Source: Bacteroidales bacterium | GTDB taxonomy: Bacteria > Bacteroidota > Bacteroidia > Bacteroidales > F082 | Direction of reading: 5' to 3' | Assembly (NCBI GenBank): GCA_017616675.1 | Contig: JAFZXR010000081.1 | Location: 1 to 14,376, forward strand | DNA: 14,376 nucleotides | Part shown: positions 1 to 6,659 of the stretch, in pieces | How the letters are laid out: each line of letters opens with the position of its first letter | Numbering within the stretch: position 1 is the stretch's first letter | The notes under the pieces: model-generated | Databases searched by the model: none | Told to the model about the DNA's origin: nothing | Seen by the model: only the letters and a program-made list of their open reading frames with translations | Position numbers and translations under genes: made by a program

Positions 1-343
1 GGTGAAGTGCGAACACGGCAAACCTCTCATCTTCGGTAAGGAGAGAAATAAAGGTCTGCGCTTGAACGGCACCACACTCGAAGTCGTGACAATCGGCGAA
101 AACGGCATCACCGAAAAGGATATCCTCGTCCACGACGAGAAGGAAGAGAATACAGGTATCCACATGATGCTGGCTCACATGATGCCTCCGGCGTTCCCAG
201 TAGCTATCGGCGTTATCCGCAACGTGGATGCTCCGACCTACGACGACTGCCTCACCGACGTCATCGAGCGCGAATCAGCGAAGTCGAACATCAAGACTGT
301 CGACGACTTGCTGAACAGCGGCACAACTTGGGATATCAAGTAA
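1..343 (+). CDS. korB: 2-oxoacid:ferredoxin oxidoreductase, beta subunit (3' end only)
   Basis: Only the last 113 residues are in the window. The first complete codon is GTG at 2-4 and is probably an internal valine, because family members are roughly 330 residues long. The fragment has the look of the KorB/PorB C-terminal region: an HGKPLIFG stretch, a GLRLNG motif, a VVTIGENG motif, and a late MPPAFPVAIGVIR segment before a DVIERE tail. The beta subunit carries the thiamine diphosphate site and part of the electron path of the enzyme, which oxidatively decarboxylates a 2-oxoacid such as 2-oxoglutarate to the acyl-CoA while reducing ferredoxin. The thiamine site itself and the CxxC cluster ligands lie outside the window. 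The alpha subunit gene is expected just upstream. The gene ends 15 bases before a strong hairpin terminator. The 2-oxoglutarate assignment over pyruvate or another 2-oxoacid is from overall resemblance only. Confidence 0.83.
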   Translation, partial: VKCEHGKPLIFGKERNKGLRLNGTTLEVVTIGENGITEKDILVHDEKEENTGIHMMLAHMMPPAFPVAIGVIRNVDAPTYDDCLTDVIERESAKSNIKTVDDLLNSGTTWDIK

Positions 344-358
344 TATCGTATAAATCCG

Positions 359-388
359 AAAAATCCCGCCTTCATGACGGGATTTTTT
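359..388 (+). terminator. Intrinsic terminator after korB
   Basis: A 10-bp stem AAAAATCCCG (359-368) pairs with CGGGATTTTT (378-387) around a 9-base loop, and the right arm runs directly into a T tract ending at 389. It closes the korB transcription unit. The T tract merges with the promoter box of the next gene, so termination and initiation signals are fused within about 40 bases. Confidence 0.85.
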
Positions 389-396
389 TATCTTTG
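389..396 (+). promoter_or_regulatory. Bacteroidota -7 box for the flavin reductase gene
   Basis: TATCTTTG matches the Bacteroidota consensus TAnnTTTG and is followed by CA, the usual extension. It ends only 4 bases before the ATG at 401. No TTTG -33 element is visible at the usual 19-21 base spacing, because that stretch is occupied by the terminator hairpin. Confidence 0.6.
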
Positions 397-400
397 CACC

Positions 401-982
401 ATGAAAAAGTCATTTAAACCCGGAACAATGCTCTATCCACTGCCAGTGGTGATGGTCTCGTGCGGCGACAACCCCGAGAACTACAACATCATCACGGTGG
501 CTTGGACTGGCACGGTGTGCTCCGACCCGCCGATGTGCTACATTTCGATGCGAAAAGACAGGCACTCGCATGAAATCATCTCTAAAACCAAGGAGTTTGT
601 GATTAACCTCACGACAGAAGCCCTCGCTAAAGCCACCGACTGGTGCGGAGTGAGGTCGGGAAGAGATTACAATAAGTTCAAGGAGATGCATCTCACGCCC
701 GAGAAGGCCGACGTGGTGAAGGCTCCTATGATTGCCGAGTCGCCATTGAATATTGAATGTAAGGTGGTGGAAATCAAAGAGTTGGGCTCGCATGACATGT
801 TCTTGGCAGAAGTGGTGGCCGTTCATGGTGACGAGAAATATTTCGACCCGAGCACAGGTCTTTTCCAGCTCAACCAAGCGGAGCTGATAACCTATTCGCA
901 CGGGAAATACTACACTTTAGGTGAAAAAATCGGCAAATTCGGCTTCTCAGTAGAGAAAATTCAACATAAAAGGAAGAAATAA
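401..982 (+). CDS. Flavin reductase / flavoredoxin-like FMN-binding protein
   Basis: A 193-residue protein that resembles the flavin reductase-like, FMN-binding split-barrel family, which includes Desulfovibrio flavoredoxin. Family-like features are the LYPLPVVMVSCGD start of the barrel, the N-rich NYNIITVAWTGTVCSDPPM segment, CYISMRKDRHSHEII, and FVINLTTEALA near residues 65-80. Such proteins bind FMN and move electrons between NAD(P)H or a reductase and partner proteins; the partner here is unknown. I start at ATG 401 rather than the upstream in-frame ATG at 374, because 374 lies inside the terminator hairpin and would add only MTGFFYLCT. A further in-frame ATG at 428 is possible and matters because the promoter box nearly touches 401. 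The stop codon overlaps the next start by one base (TAATG), so the two genes are probably co-translated. The exact electron-transfer role cannot be read from sequence. Confidence 0.82.
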   Translation: MKKSFKPGTMLYPLPVVMVSCGDNPENYNIITVAWTGTVCSDPPMCYISMRKDRHSHEIISKTKEFVINLTTEALAKATDWCGVRSGRDYNKFKEMHLTPEKADVVKAPMIAESPLNIECKVVEIKELGSHDMFLAEVVAVHGDEKYFDPSTGLFQLNQAELITYSHGKYYTLGEKIGKFGFSVEKIQHKRKK

Positions 983-1599
983 TGGACTACATCAAAGTTA
1001 AAGGCTTGCAGAAAGACGAAGTCATTGGTCTGGTGAAGGAATGGATCAAGCTGTATCCACATTCGTTCAATCCGGAAGTGAATTTCTGGTTCTACCAACT
1101 CACTGATAATCAGGTGGTTATCGGTCTGCATGACGATCTGAGCACCTTGGCGGTGAGCCTGCTGGTGATATATCTCACCTCTGCGGTGAAGGACGCTCAG
1201 GATGCCGAGCCGGTGGTGGCATTTGTCACTGTCGATGACAACGAAATCCTGCTGAAGCAGAACTATGGCCGTAGGGCGAAGATTGTGGCTAAGTCGACCG
1301 ATGATGACAGCACCGGCGTGATAATTCTGTTGGAGAACAACTATTGCGTCGACTATTATTTCCACGGCAAAGCACATAAAATCAAAGATTCGCAACTAGT
1401 TTTTGAGGAGCCTGCATTGCCTGAATCCATTGAAAATACTGAGAAAGAAGAGATTTTTGTCGGCGATGTCATTCCGAAGAAGATAATCGAAAAATCGCTT
1501 GAACCCGACGCGTCGCCATGGAAGAAGATGATGTGGTACGCCATCTGCACCGTTGTCGGTCTCGGAATCGGATTCCTGCTGGTTTACTTATATTTCTGA
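982..1599 (+). CDS. Hypothetical protein with a C-terminal membrane anchor
   Basis: I do not recognise this 205-residue protein. Residues 1-145 look like a soluble mixed alpha/beta domain (alternating hydrophobic stretches such as QVVIGLHDD and VVAFVTVDD). Residues 145-180 are an acidic, lysine-rich linker. Residues about 184-205 form one hydrophobic helix that runs to the last residue, preceded by WKKMMW with positive charges. There is no signal peptide, so the likely topology is tail-anchored: soluble domain in the cytoplasm, C-terminus in the inner membrane. Its start overlaps the flavin reductase stop codon, which suggests coupled expression and perhaps a shared process, but no direct functional clue is visible. 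Coding is well supported by frame length, coupling, and the typical protein composition. Confidence 0.8.
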   Translation: MDYIKVKGLQKDEVIGLVKEWIKLYPHSFNPEVNFWFYQLTDNQVVIGLHDDLSTLAVSLLVIYLTSAVKDAQDAEPVVAFVTVDDNEILLKQNYGRRAKIVAKSTDDDSTGVIILLENNYCVDYYFHGKAHKIKDSQLVFEEPALPESIENTEKEEIFVGDVIPKKIIEKSLEPDASPWKKMMWYAICTVVGLGIGFLLVYLYF

Positions 1600-1675
1600 C
1601 GTCATTTCGACCGAAGCGAAGCGTAGTGGAGACCCGAGCGAAGCGAGAGCTTTCACTACAGGTGAAAAAATCCTT
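1600..1675 (+). repeat. Dispersed GTCATTTCGA-type intergenic repeat
   Basis: The gap before tilS begins GTCATTTCGACCGAAGCGAAG and contains GCGAAGCG twice, followed by a small hairpin TTTCAC-TACAG-GTGAAA (1651-1667). Sequences opening GTCATTYCGA with GAAGCG modules are, to my memory, common dispersed intergenic repeats in Bacteroidota genomes. A related copy lies on the opposite strand at 6608-6639. The function is unknown; the hairpin is too weak and too far from a T tract to call a terminator. Confidence 0.6.
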
Positions 1676-1697
1676 TTTAGTATAAACAAAGTATAGA

Positions 1698-3035
1698 ATG
1701 TTAGAGCAATTTCGCAAATTTATTGATGACAATCACCTTATTAATAAAGGTGACCGCATCCTCGTTGCCTTGAGTGGCGGCGTCGACTCGATGGTGCTTG
1801 CGGAGTTGTTAAGACGCGAAGGCTACGACATCGCCTTTGCGCACTGTAATTTCCATTTGCGCGGCAAGGAGTCGGACGAGGATGAACAGTTTGTTCGCGA
1901 ATACGCAAAAAGGGTAGGGGTGAATCTTTTCGTGAAGCAGTTCGACACCTTGGATTATGTTGAAAACAACAAGGTCTCTGTCGAGATGGCCGCCCGCGAA
2001 CTGCGCTACGCCTGGTTCAACGATTTGATCAATGCTAACGAACATCTGAACGCATCTGACGCCGCGCAAAAGGTTGCCGGCGAGTGGCAAAATCTCCGTT
2101 TCGACAAGCTCGCCTTGGCTCATCACGCTGACGATCAGATCGAGACGTTTTTCATCAACCTTTTGCGCGGCTCGGGCATCAAAGGACTGAAGGCCATGCA
2201 ACCGCGTAACGGTATGTATATCAGACCTTTACTGTGGGCGATACGCGCTGAAATCAGGCAGTTCGCGGGCGCCAACGGCATCCAATGGCGTGAGGATAGC
2301 ACCAACAGCGACACCATCTATCTGCGCAACAAAATCCGTCACGACCTGATGCCGGTTTTCGACTCAATCAAACCCGAAGCAAGAGAAAAAATCCTTGAGT
2401 CTGTAAATCACTTAGCATCTGAAAATCAATTATATAGAGAACTTTTAAAGGAAAAATTATCGCAAATCGAGACCGTCGATGGTGTTTTACATTCAGTTGA
2501 AAAACGTAATTGTGAAAAACAACTTCTTTTTGAATGGATCCGTTCTTTCGGTTTCACCTTCTATCAATGCGAATCAATTTTTTCTTCTTTAAATTCTGAA
2601 CCTGGGAAAGAATTCTATTCAGCTGAATATCAATTAGTTATCGAAAAGAATACAATTGAGATTTTCCCTAAGGCCATTAACGCCATTAATGCCATTAACG
2701 CCCTTAAGGTCTCTCAGTTTGAAAAAACTCCAAACTTCAAACTTCAAACATCAAAATCAGAAGTTGCTCAGCTCGATTACGACAAGCTCAAACTGCCTTT
2801 AAAGACTCGTTGTTGGCAGCAGGGCGACCGTTTCCATCCTCTCGGGATGCGCGGCACTAAACTCGTTTCGGATTTCTTCAACGATAATAATTTCACCACT
2901 TTCCAAAAGAAAACCACCCCGATTCTTGTCGATTCCGACGACCAAATCGTATGGATCGTAGGCCATCGCATCGACGACAGATTCAAGATTACCGAAAAAA
3001 CAAAGACCATCTATCAAATTAATTTTGATAAATAA
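1698..3035 (+). CDS. tilS: tRNA(Ile)-lysidine synthase TilS
   Basis: A 445-residue cytoplasmic enzyme that attaches lysine to C34 of the CAU-anticodon isoleucine tRNA, with ATP, so that it reads AUA codons. The N-terminal PP-loop SGGVDS is at residues 26-31, followed by HCNFHLRG near 49-56, ARELRYAWF near 99-107, AHHADDQIET at 141-150, LLRGSGIKG and the REDSTN...RNKIRHDL segment. The TilS C-terminal domain starts near 357 and contains CWQQGDRFHPLGM and a late IVWIVGHRID. Two stretches look inserted relative to the family: about 20 hydrophilic residues at 112-132, and a repeat-derived linker at about 326-351 just before the C-terminal domain. Both preserve frame and leave the motifs intact, so the enzyme is expected to be functional. 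It follows the GTCATT repeat; no clear promoter box is seen directly upstream. dsbD lies 74 bp downstream with its own promoter. Confidence 0.95.
   Translation: MLEQFRKFIDDNHLINKGDRILVALSGGVDSMVLAELLRREGYDIAFAHCNFHLRGKESDEDEQFVREYAKRVGVNLFVKQFDTLDYVENNKVSVEMAARELRYAWFNDLINANEHLNASDAAQKVAGEWQNLRFDKLALAHHADDQIETFFINLLRGSGIKGLKAMQPRNGMYIRPLLWAIRAEIRQFAGANGIQWREDSTNSDTIYLRNKIRHDLMPVFDSIKPEAREKILESVNHLASENQLYRELLKEKLSQIETVDGVLHSVEKRNCEKQLLFEWIRSFGFTFYQCESIFSSLNSEPGKEFYSAEYQLVIEKNTIEIFPKAINAINAINALKVSQFEKTPNFKLQTSKSEVAQLDYDKLKLPLKTRCWQQGDRFHPLGMRGTKLVSDFFNDNNFTTFQKKTTPILVDSDDQIVWIVGHRIDDRFKITEKTKTIYQINFDK
2673..2758 (+). repeat. Two tandem-repeat tracts inside tilS
   Basis: Units of 9 bp (GCCATTAAC, GCCATTAAT, GCCATTAAC, then the degenerate GCCCTTAAG) run from 2673 to 2708 and encode Ala-Ile-Asn three times. 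After a 22-base spacer, a 7-bp tract (CAAACTT, CAAACTT, CAAACAT, CAAAATC) occupies 2731-2758. Both are in the linker before the TilS C-terminal domain. The heptamer core resembles intergenic heptamer arrays at 5191-5213 and 12460-12494. Confidence 0.85.
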
Positions 3036-3054
3036 AAACTTTTTCGTATATTTG
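3023..3054 (+). promoter_or_regulatory. Promoter of dsbD (TTTTG / TATATTTG)
   Basis: TTTTG at 3023-3027 and TATATTTG at 3047-3054 fit the Bacteroidota -33 and -7 boxes with a 19-base gap, the expected spacing. The -33 box overlaps the last codons of tilS. Transcription should begin near 3060, giving dsbD a leader of about 50 bases. Confidence 0.75.
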
Positions 3055-3109
3055 TAGCTTGTATTATACGAAAATTAAACATTTATAATCTATTGAATAT
3101 CAATAAAAT

Positions 3110-5164
3110 ATGAAAAAGCTGGCTTTATTTTTAGCAACGTTTTTCGCTTTGATGATGCCTTTTGCATCTATCGCTCAAATCTACGACCCGGTACAATGGA
3201 GTTTCTCTACCGAATCGTTGGGAAATAACGAATACAACGTCATCTTCAAGGCTGATATCGAGTCAGGATGGCACGTCTATTCGCAAAATATCGCTGACGG
3301 TGGTCCTATCCCGACTGCTTTTTATTTTGCCGAAGCCACTGATTATGAAAGAGTTGGCGAGGTGACAGAAAGCGAAGCAATAGTGCTTCAAGACCCTGTC
3401 TTCGAAATGGAGCTTCGCTATTTTGAGAAGGAAGCAATCTTCACACAGAAGGTGAAAGTGCTTGGGAAAGAACCAGTTGCGGTAAAAGGTGAACTGGAAT
3501 ATATGGTTTGCAACGACGGACAATGCCTGCCTCCGACAATAGTCGAATTTGACATAAACCTTAACAACGCAGCAGCTACAATAATCGCAACCGAAGCTGA
3601 AGCAAATGGTGGCGACAGTCTTCTCGGAATGATACTTCAGGCTATCCTCTGGGGCTTGGCGGCATTGCTTACCCCGTGCGTCTTCCCGATGATCCCGATG
3701 ACGGTGTCGTTCTTCCTCCATGGCAGCGAAAACAAAGCCGCCGGACGCTTCAAAGCCATCATGTATTTCATCTTCATAGTGCTGCTTTACACCCTGCCAA
3801 TCGCAATCATCATCATGGTGACATGGATCTTTGGCGGTGACAGTGTTACTGGTGACATATTTAATTGGTTATCAACACATTGGCTCCCGAATATCATCTT
3901 CTTCCTGGTGTTCATGATCTTCGCTGCCTCCTTCTTCGGAGCGTTCGAAATCGTGCTCCCAAGCAGCTTGGTCAACAAATCGGATGCCAATTCCGATAAA
4001 AAAGGTCTCGCCGGCGTGTTCTTCATGGCTCTGACACTCGTTTTGGTGTCGTTTGCCTGCACCGGACCTATCGTGGGCACAGTTCTCATCAAGTCAACAT
4101 CAGGCGAGTTCTGGACCCCGATTCTCACAATGTTCTGCTATGCCTGCACCTTCGCGTTGCCGTTTGCATTATTTGCATTATTCCCGTCGATGCTGAAAAA
4201 CCTGCCAAAGAGCGGTGGCTGGCTCAACACAGTGAAGGTCGTCCTCGGCTTCATCGAGGTGGCATTGGGCTTCAAGTTCCTGAGCGTCGCCGACCAGACC
4301 TACCACTGGCACTTGCTCGACCGCGAGGTCTACCTCGGCATCTGGATCGTGTGCTTTGCCATGCTTGGCTTCTACCTTCTTGGCAAGATTAGATTCAAGA
4401 ACGACGACCCTGTCGAATCAATCGGTGTCGGCCGTTTGACATTGAGTATCATAGTGTTTACGTTTGTAGTCTATATGATTCCTGGAATGTGGGGCGCTCC
4501 TCTGAAGGCTCTCTCGGGCTATCTGCCACCGCAACAGACTCTAGATTTCGACCTTAAACGTATTAATCAGGAAAATGCCGATAAAGTTATCGAATATATT
4601 CAACAAAACGTTGGAGCCATTCCTGCCGCTCAAGCCGAGCAGAAACAGGCAAAACCAGTGGCCGAACTCTGCGAGGAACCTCGTTTTAACGACATCTTCC
4701 ACCTGCCTCACGGATTGAAGGGATACTTCGATTACGAACAGGCTCTGGCTTGCGCAAAAGCCCAAAACAAGCCGCTTTACGTCGATTTTACCGGTCACGG
4801 ATGTGTCAACTGCCGTGAGATGGAAGCCAACGTGTGGAGCGATCCGCGCGTTTTGAAGATGTTGCGCGACGACTTCATAATCGTGGCGCTTTATGTCGAC
4901 GATAAGACCAAACTCCCTGAGGAAGAATGGGTTATGGGAGGCGACGGCAAGATGAAGAAGACCATCGGTCGGAAATATGCCGACTTCCAAATCACCAAGT
5001 TTGGCACCAACGCCCAGCCGTATTACTGCCTGATGGGTCACAACGGCGAGCTCCTTCACGAGCCGCGAGCCTACAACCTCGACAAAGACGGCTTCGTCCA
5101 GTTCCTCAAAGAAGGTCTAGATAACTTCAAAAACGGGGTTTCGGTGAGAAACATTAACGAATAA
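3110..5164 (+). CDS. dsbD: Thiol:disulfide interchange protein DsbD
   Basis: A 684-residue inner-membrane reductant conduit passing electrons from cytoplasmic thioredoxin to periplasmic thiol proteins. Signal peptide: residues 1-22 (MKKLALFLATFF..., cut near SIA-Q). The periplasmic alpha domain (about 23-165) has the CNDGQC cysteine pair, Cys134 and Cys139. The eight-helix beta domain (about 170-470) has the conserved Cys in TPCVFP (Cys190) and in FACTGP (Cys317). The C-terminal thioredoxin-like gamma domain (about 535-684) has GHGCVNC, with Cys565 and Cys568. All six electron-relay cysteines are thus present. A charged Gln/Ala-rich linker (about 475-520) separates beta and gamma. Length is a little above the roughly 565-residue E. 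coli protein, mainly from the linker and larger C-terminal domain. It has its own promoter and converges on the M20 dipeptidase gene, with 45 bp between stop codons. Confidence 0.95.
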   Translation: MKKLALFLATFFALMMPFASIAQIYDPVQWSFSTESLGNNEYNVIFKADIESGWHVYSQNIADGGPIPTAFYFAEATDYERVGEVTESEAIVLQDPVFEMELRYFEKEAIFTQKVKVLGKEPVAVKGELEYMVCNDGQCLPPTIVEFDINLNNAAATIIATEAEANGGDSLLGMILQAILWGLAALLTPCVFPMIPMTVSFFLHGSENKAAGRFKAIMYFIFIVLLYTLPIAIIIMVTWIFGGDSVTGDIFNWLSTHWLPNIIFFLVFMIFAASFFGAFEIVLPSSLVNKSDANSDKKGLAGVFFMALTLVLVSFACTGPIVGTVLIKSTSGEFWTPILTMFCYACTFALPFALFALFPSMLKNLPKSGGWLNTVKVVLGFIEVALGFKFLSVADQTYHWHLLDREVYLGIWIVCFAMLGFYLLGKIRFKNDDPVESIGVGRLTLSIIVFTFVVYMIPGMWGAPLKALSGYLPPQQTLDFDLKRINQENADKVIEYIQQNVGAIPAAQAEQKQAKPVAELCEEPRFNDIFHLPHGLKGYFDYEQALACAKAQNKPLYVDFTGHGCVNCREMEANVWSDPRVLKMLRDDFIIVALYVDDKTKLPEEEWVMGGDGKMKKTIGRKYADFQITKFGTNAQPYYCLMGHNGELLHEPRAYNLDKDGFVQFLKEGLDNFKNGVSVRNINE

Positions 5165-5165
5165 A

Positions 5166-5190
5166 AAATAGGGCGAATGATTATTCGCCC
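5166..5190 (-). terminator. Terminator for the lpxK-dipeptidase strand, formed by a palindromic repeat
   Basis: GGGCGAAT (5171-5178) and ATTCGCCC (5183-5190) form a perfect 8-bp stem with a 4-base loop. Read on the minus strand, the hairpin is followed by TATTTTTTAT, a proper T tract, so it should stop transcription coming from the dipeptidase gene. On the plus strand the following bases are CTACTTT, a poor T tract, so it would stop dsbD transcription less well. Confidence 0.72.
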
Positions 5191-5213
5191 CTACTTTAAA
5201 CTTTACACTTTAC
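5171..5213. repeat. GTAGGG-headed palindrome plus heptamer array
   Basis: The hairpin at 5171-5190 is followed directly by heptamers CTACTTT, AAACTTT, ACACTTT (5191-5211). The array runs into the dipeptidase stop codon (5210-5212). On the minus strand the palindrome opens GTAGGGGCGAAT; the one at 12495-12518 opens GTAGGGACGGAC, so the two look like members of one family. Both sit next to a heptamer array. Confidence 0.7.
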
Positions 5214-6571
5214 TTGGCGTAATGCTGGTAGAACCTCACAATCGTCTCGATTCCTTTGTAGAAATGGTCGAGGCGGTAGTTCTCGTTTGGTGAGTGGATG
5301 GCGTCTTCGCCAAGGCCAAAGCCCATCAAAATCGACTTGATGCCCAAGACTTTTTCGAAACGGGCGATAATCGGAATCGAACCACCGCTTCTCATCGGGA
5401 TAGGCAGCTTGCCGTAGGTGTCGAGATATGCCTGCTCTGCAGCTTTGTAAGCCGGAAGCTCGATAGGGCATCCGTAAGCCTCACCGCCATGCAGTGTTGT
5501 GACCTTAACTTTAACATAATCAGGAGCGATGCTCTCGAAATACTCCTTAAACAGCTTGCCGATCTTCTCGTGGTCTTGGTTAGGCACTAAACGGCACGAA
5601 ATCTTGGCGTATGCCTTCGACGGAAGCACTGTCTTCGAGCCTTCACCGGTGTAGCCGCCCCAAATTCCGCAGAGGTCGAAAGTCGGACGGATGCCGACAC
5701 GCTCGATCTTGGTGTAGCCTTTTTCGCCACGTAAAGCCTTGACCCCCAGCGACTTCATGAAATCTTTCTCGTTGTAAGGCGCCATATTGAGCATCTCGCG
5801 TTCCTTTGCCGACGACTTCACGACGTCATCGTAGAAATGCGGTATTCTGATGTGGTTGTTCTTGTCCATCACGCCTGCCACCATCTCGCACAAAGTATTC
5901 AATGGGTTGGCGACAGCGCCGCCAAACAATCCTGAATGCAGGTCGGCATTTGGGCCGGTGACTTCGACCTCCCAATATGCCAAACCGCGCAGACCTGTTG
6001 TGATTGAAGGCGTGTCGTGAGCAATCATGCTTGTATCCGAGACCAAGATAACATCGGCTTTTACGAGCTTTTTGTTCTTCTCAATCCACTTCGAGAGGCT
6101 ACCTGAGCCAATCTCTTCCTCGCCCTCGAGCATAAACTTCACGTTGCAGGGGAGGGTGCCGGTCTTGACCATCGTCTCGAATGCCTTGGCGTGCATGAAA
6201 GCTTGACCTTTGTCATCGTCAGCGCCGCGAGCCCAGATCTTGCCGTCTTTGATGACTGGCTCAAAGGGGTCGGTGTGCCACAGCTCTATCGGGTCAACCG
6301 GCATCACGTCGTAGTGACCGTAAACCAACACTGTCGGCTTTTTCTTGTCGATGATCTTCTCGCCGTATACGATAGGATTTCCTTCTGTCGGCATCACTTC
6401 GGCCTTGTCGGCACCTGCCTTCAAGATGCTGTCTCTCCAATATTCCGCAGCCTTAATCATATCAGGCTTATGCGCCGATTCTGAGCTTATCGACGGAATC
6501 CTGATCAGTCCGAACAACTCGTCCAAAAAACGCTGTTCGTTTTGTTTGATGTAATCTTTTATCTTGTCCAT
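5210..6571 (-). CDS. M20 family metallo-dipeptidase
   Basis: A 453-residue cytoplasmic enzyme (no signal peptide) of the M20 carnosinase-like family, which uses two zinc or manganese ions to hydrolyse dipeptides or short peptides. Visible metal and catalytic residues: GHYDV with His86 and Asp88; ARGADDDKG with bridging Asp119; EGEEEIGS with general base Glu152 and metal ligand Glu153; Asp179 in VSDTS; and His426 near the end in DAIHSPNE. The dimerisation (lid) domain lies between about 190 and 310, including DLHSG. I choose ATG at 6571. The open frame continues to an ATG at 6652, but those 27 residues are translated from a dispersed repeat and include no family sequence. It is separated from lpxH by 88 bp, so it may be read through from the lpxK operon or have its own promoter, which I could not identify. 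Substrate specificity is not determinable. Confidence 0.92.
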   Translation of the reverse strand: MDKIKDYIKQNEQRFLDELFGLIRIPSISSESAHKPDMIKAAEYWRDSILKAGADKAEVMPTEGNPIVYGEKIIDKKKPTVLVYGHYDVMPVDPIELWHTDPFEPVIKDGKIWARGADDDKGQAFMHAKAFETMVKTGTLPCNVKFMLEGEEEIGSGSLSKWIEKNKKLVKADVILVSDTSMIAHDTPSITTGLRGLAYWEVEVTGPNADLHSGLFGGAVANPLNTLCEMVAGVMDKNNHIRIPHFYDDVVKSSAKEREMLNMAPYNEKDFMKSLGVKALRGEKGYTKIERVGIRPTFDLCGIWGGYTGEGSKTVLPSKAYAKISCRLVPNQDHEKIGKLFKEYFESIAPDYVKVKVTTLHGGEAYGCPIELPAYKAAEQAYLDTYGKLPIPMRSGGSIPIIARFEKVLGIKSILMGFGLGEDAIHSPNENYRLDHFYKGIETIVRFYQHYAK

Positions 6572-6607
6572 TTTATCAATATTTGTAAATTTTTGCTTCT
6601 TTTTTAG

Positions 6608-6639
6608 GAGTTTCCTCGCACTTCGTGCTCGGAATGACA
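6608..6639 (-). repeat. Dispersed GTCATTCCGAG-type intergenic repeat
   Basis: Read on the minus strand this begins TGTCATTCCGAGCACGAAG and continues GTGCGAGGAAACTC. It contains a short GCAC-GAA-GTGC hairpin. It is related to the repeat at 1600-1675 by the GTCATTYCGA head and the GAAG module. It fills most of the gap between lpxH and the dipeptidase gene and creates the spurious N-terminal extension of the latter. Confidence 0.6.
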
Positions 6640-6659
6640 GCGTTTCTATCAAAAGATGT

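Noticed and set aside
374..400. Upstream in-frame ATG for the flavin reductase (adds nine residues)
   Set aside because: It lies inside the terminator hairpin and upstream of the promoter box, so it would not be in the mRNA.
1651..1667. Terminator before tilS
   Set aside because: The 6-bp stem TTTCAC/GTGAAA is weak and is followed by AAATCC before the T run; it is better explained as part of the dispersed repeat.
4541..5059. Minus-strand 172-residue open frame under the 3' part of dsbD
   Set aside because: It lies antisense to the conserved thioredoxin-like domain and has no recognisable features.
6572..6652. Longer N-terminus of the dipeptidase
   Set aside because: The 27 extra residues are translated from a dispersed intergenic repeat.
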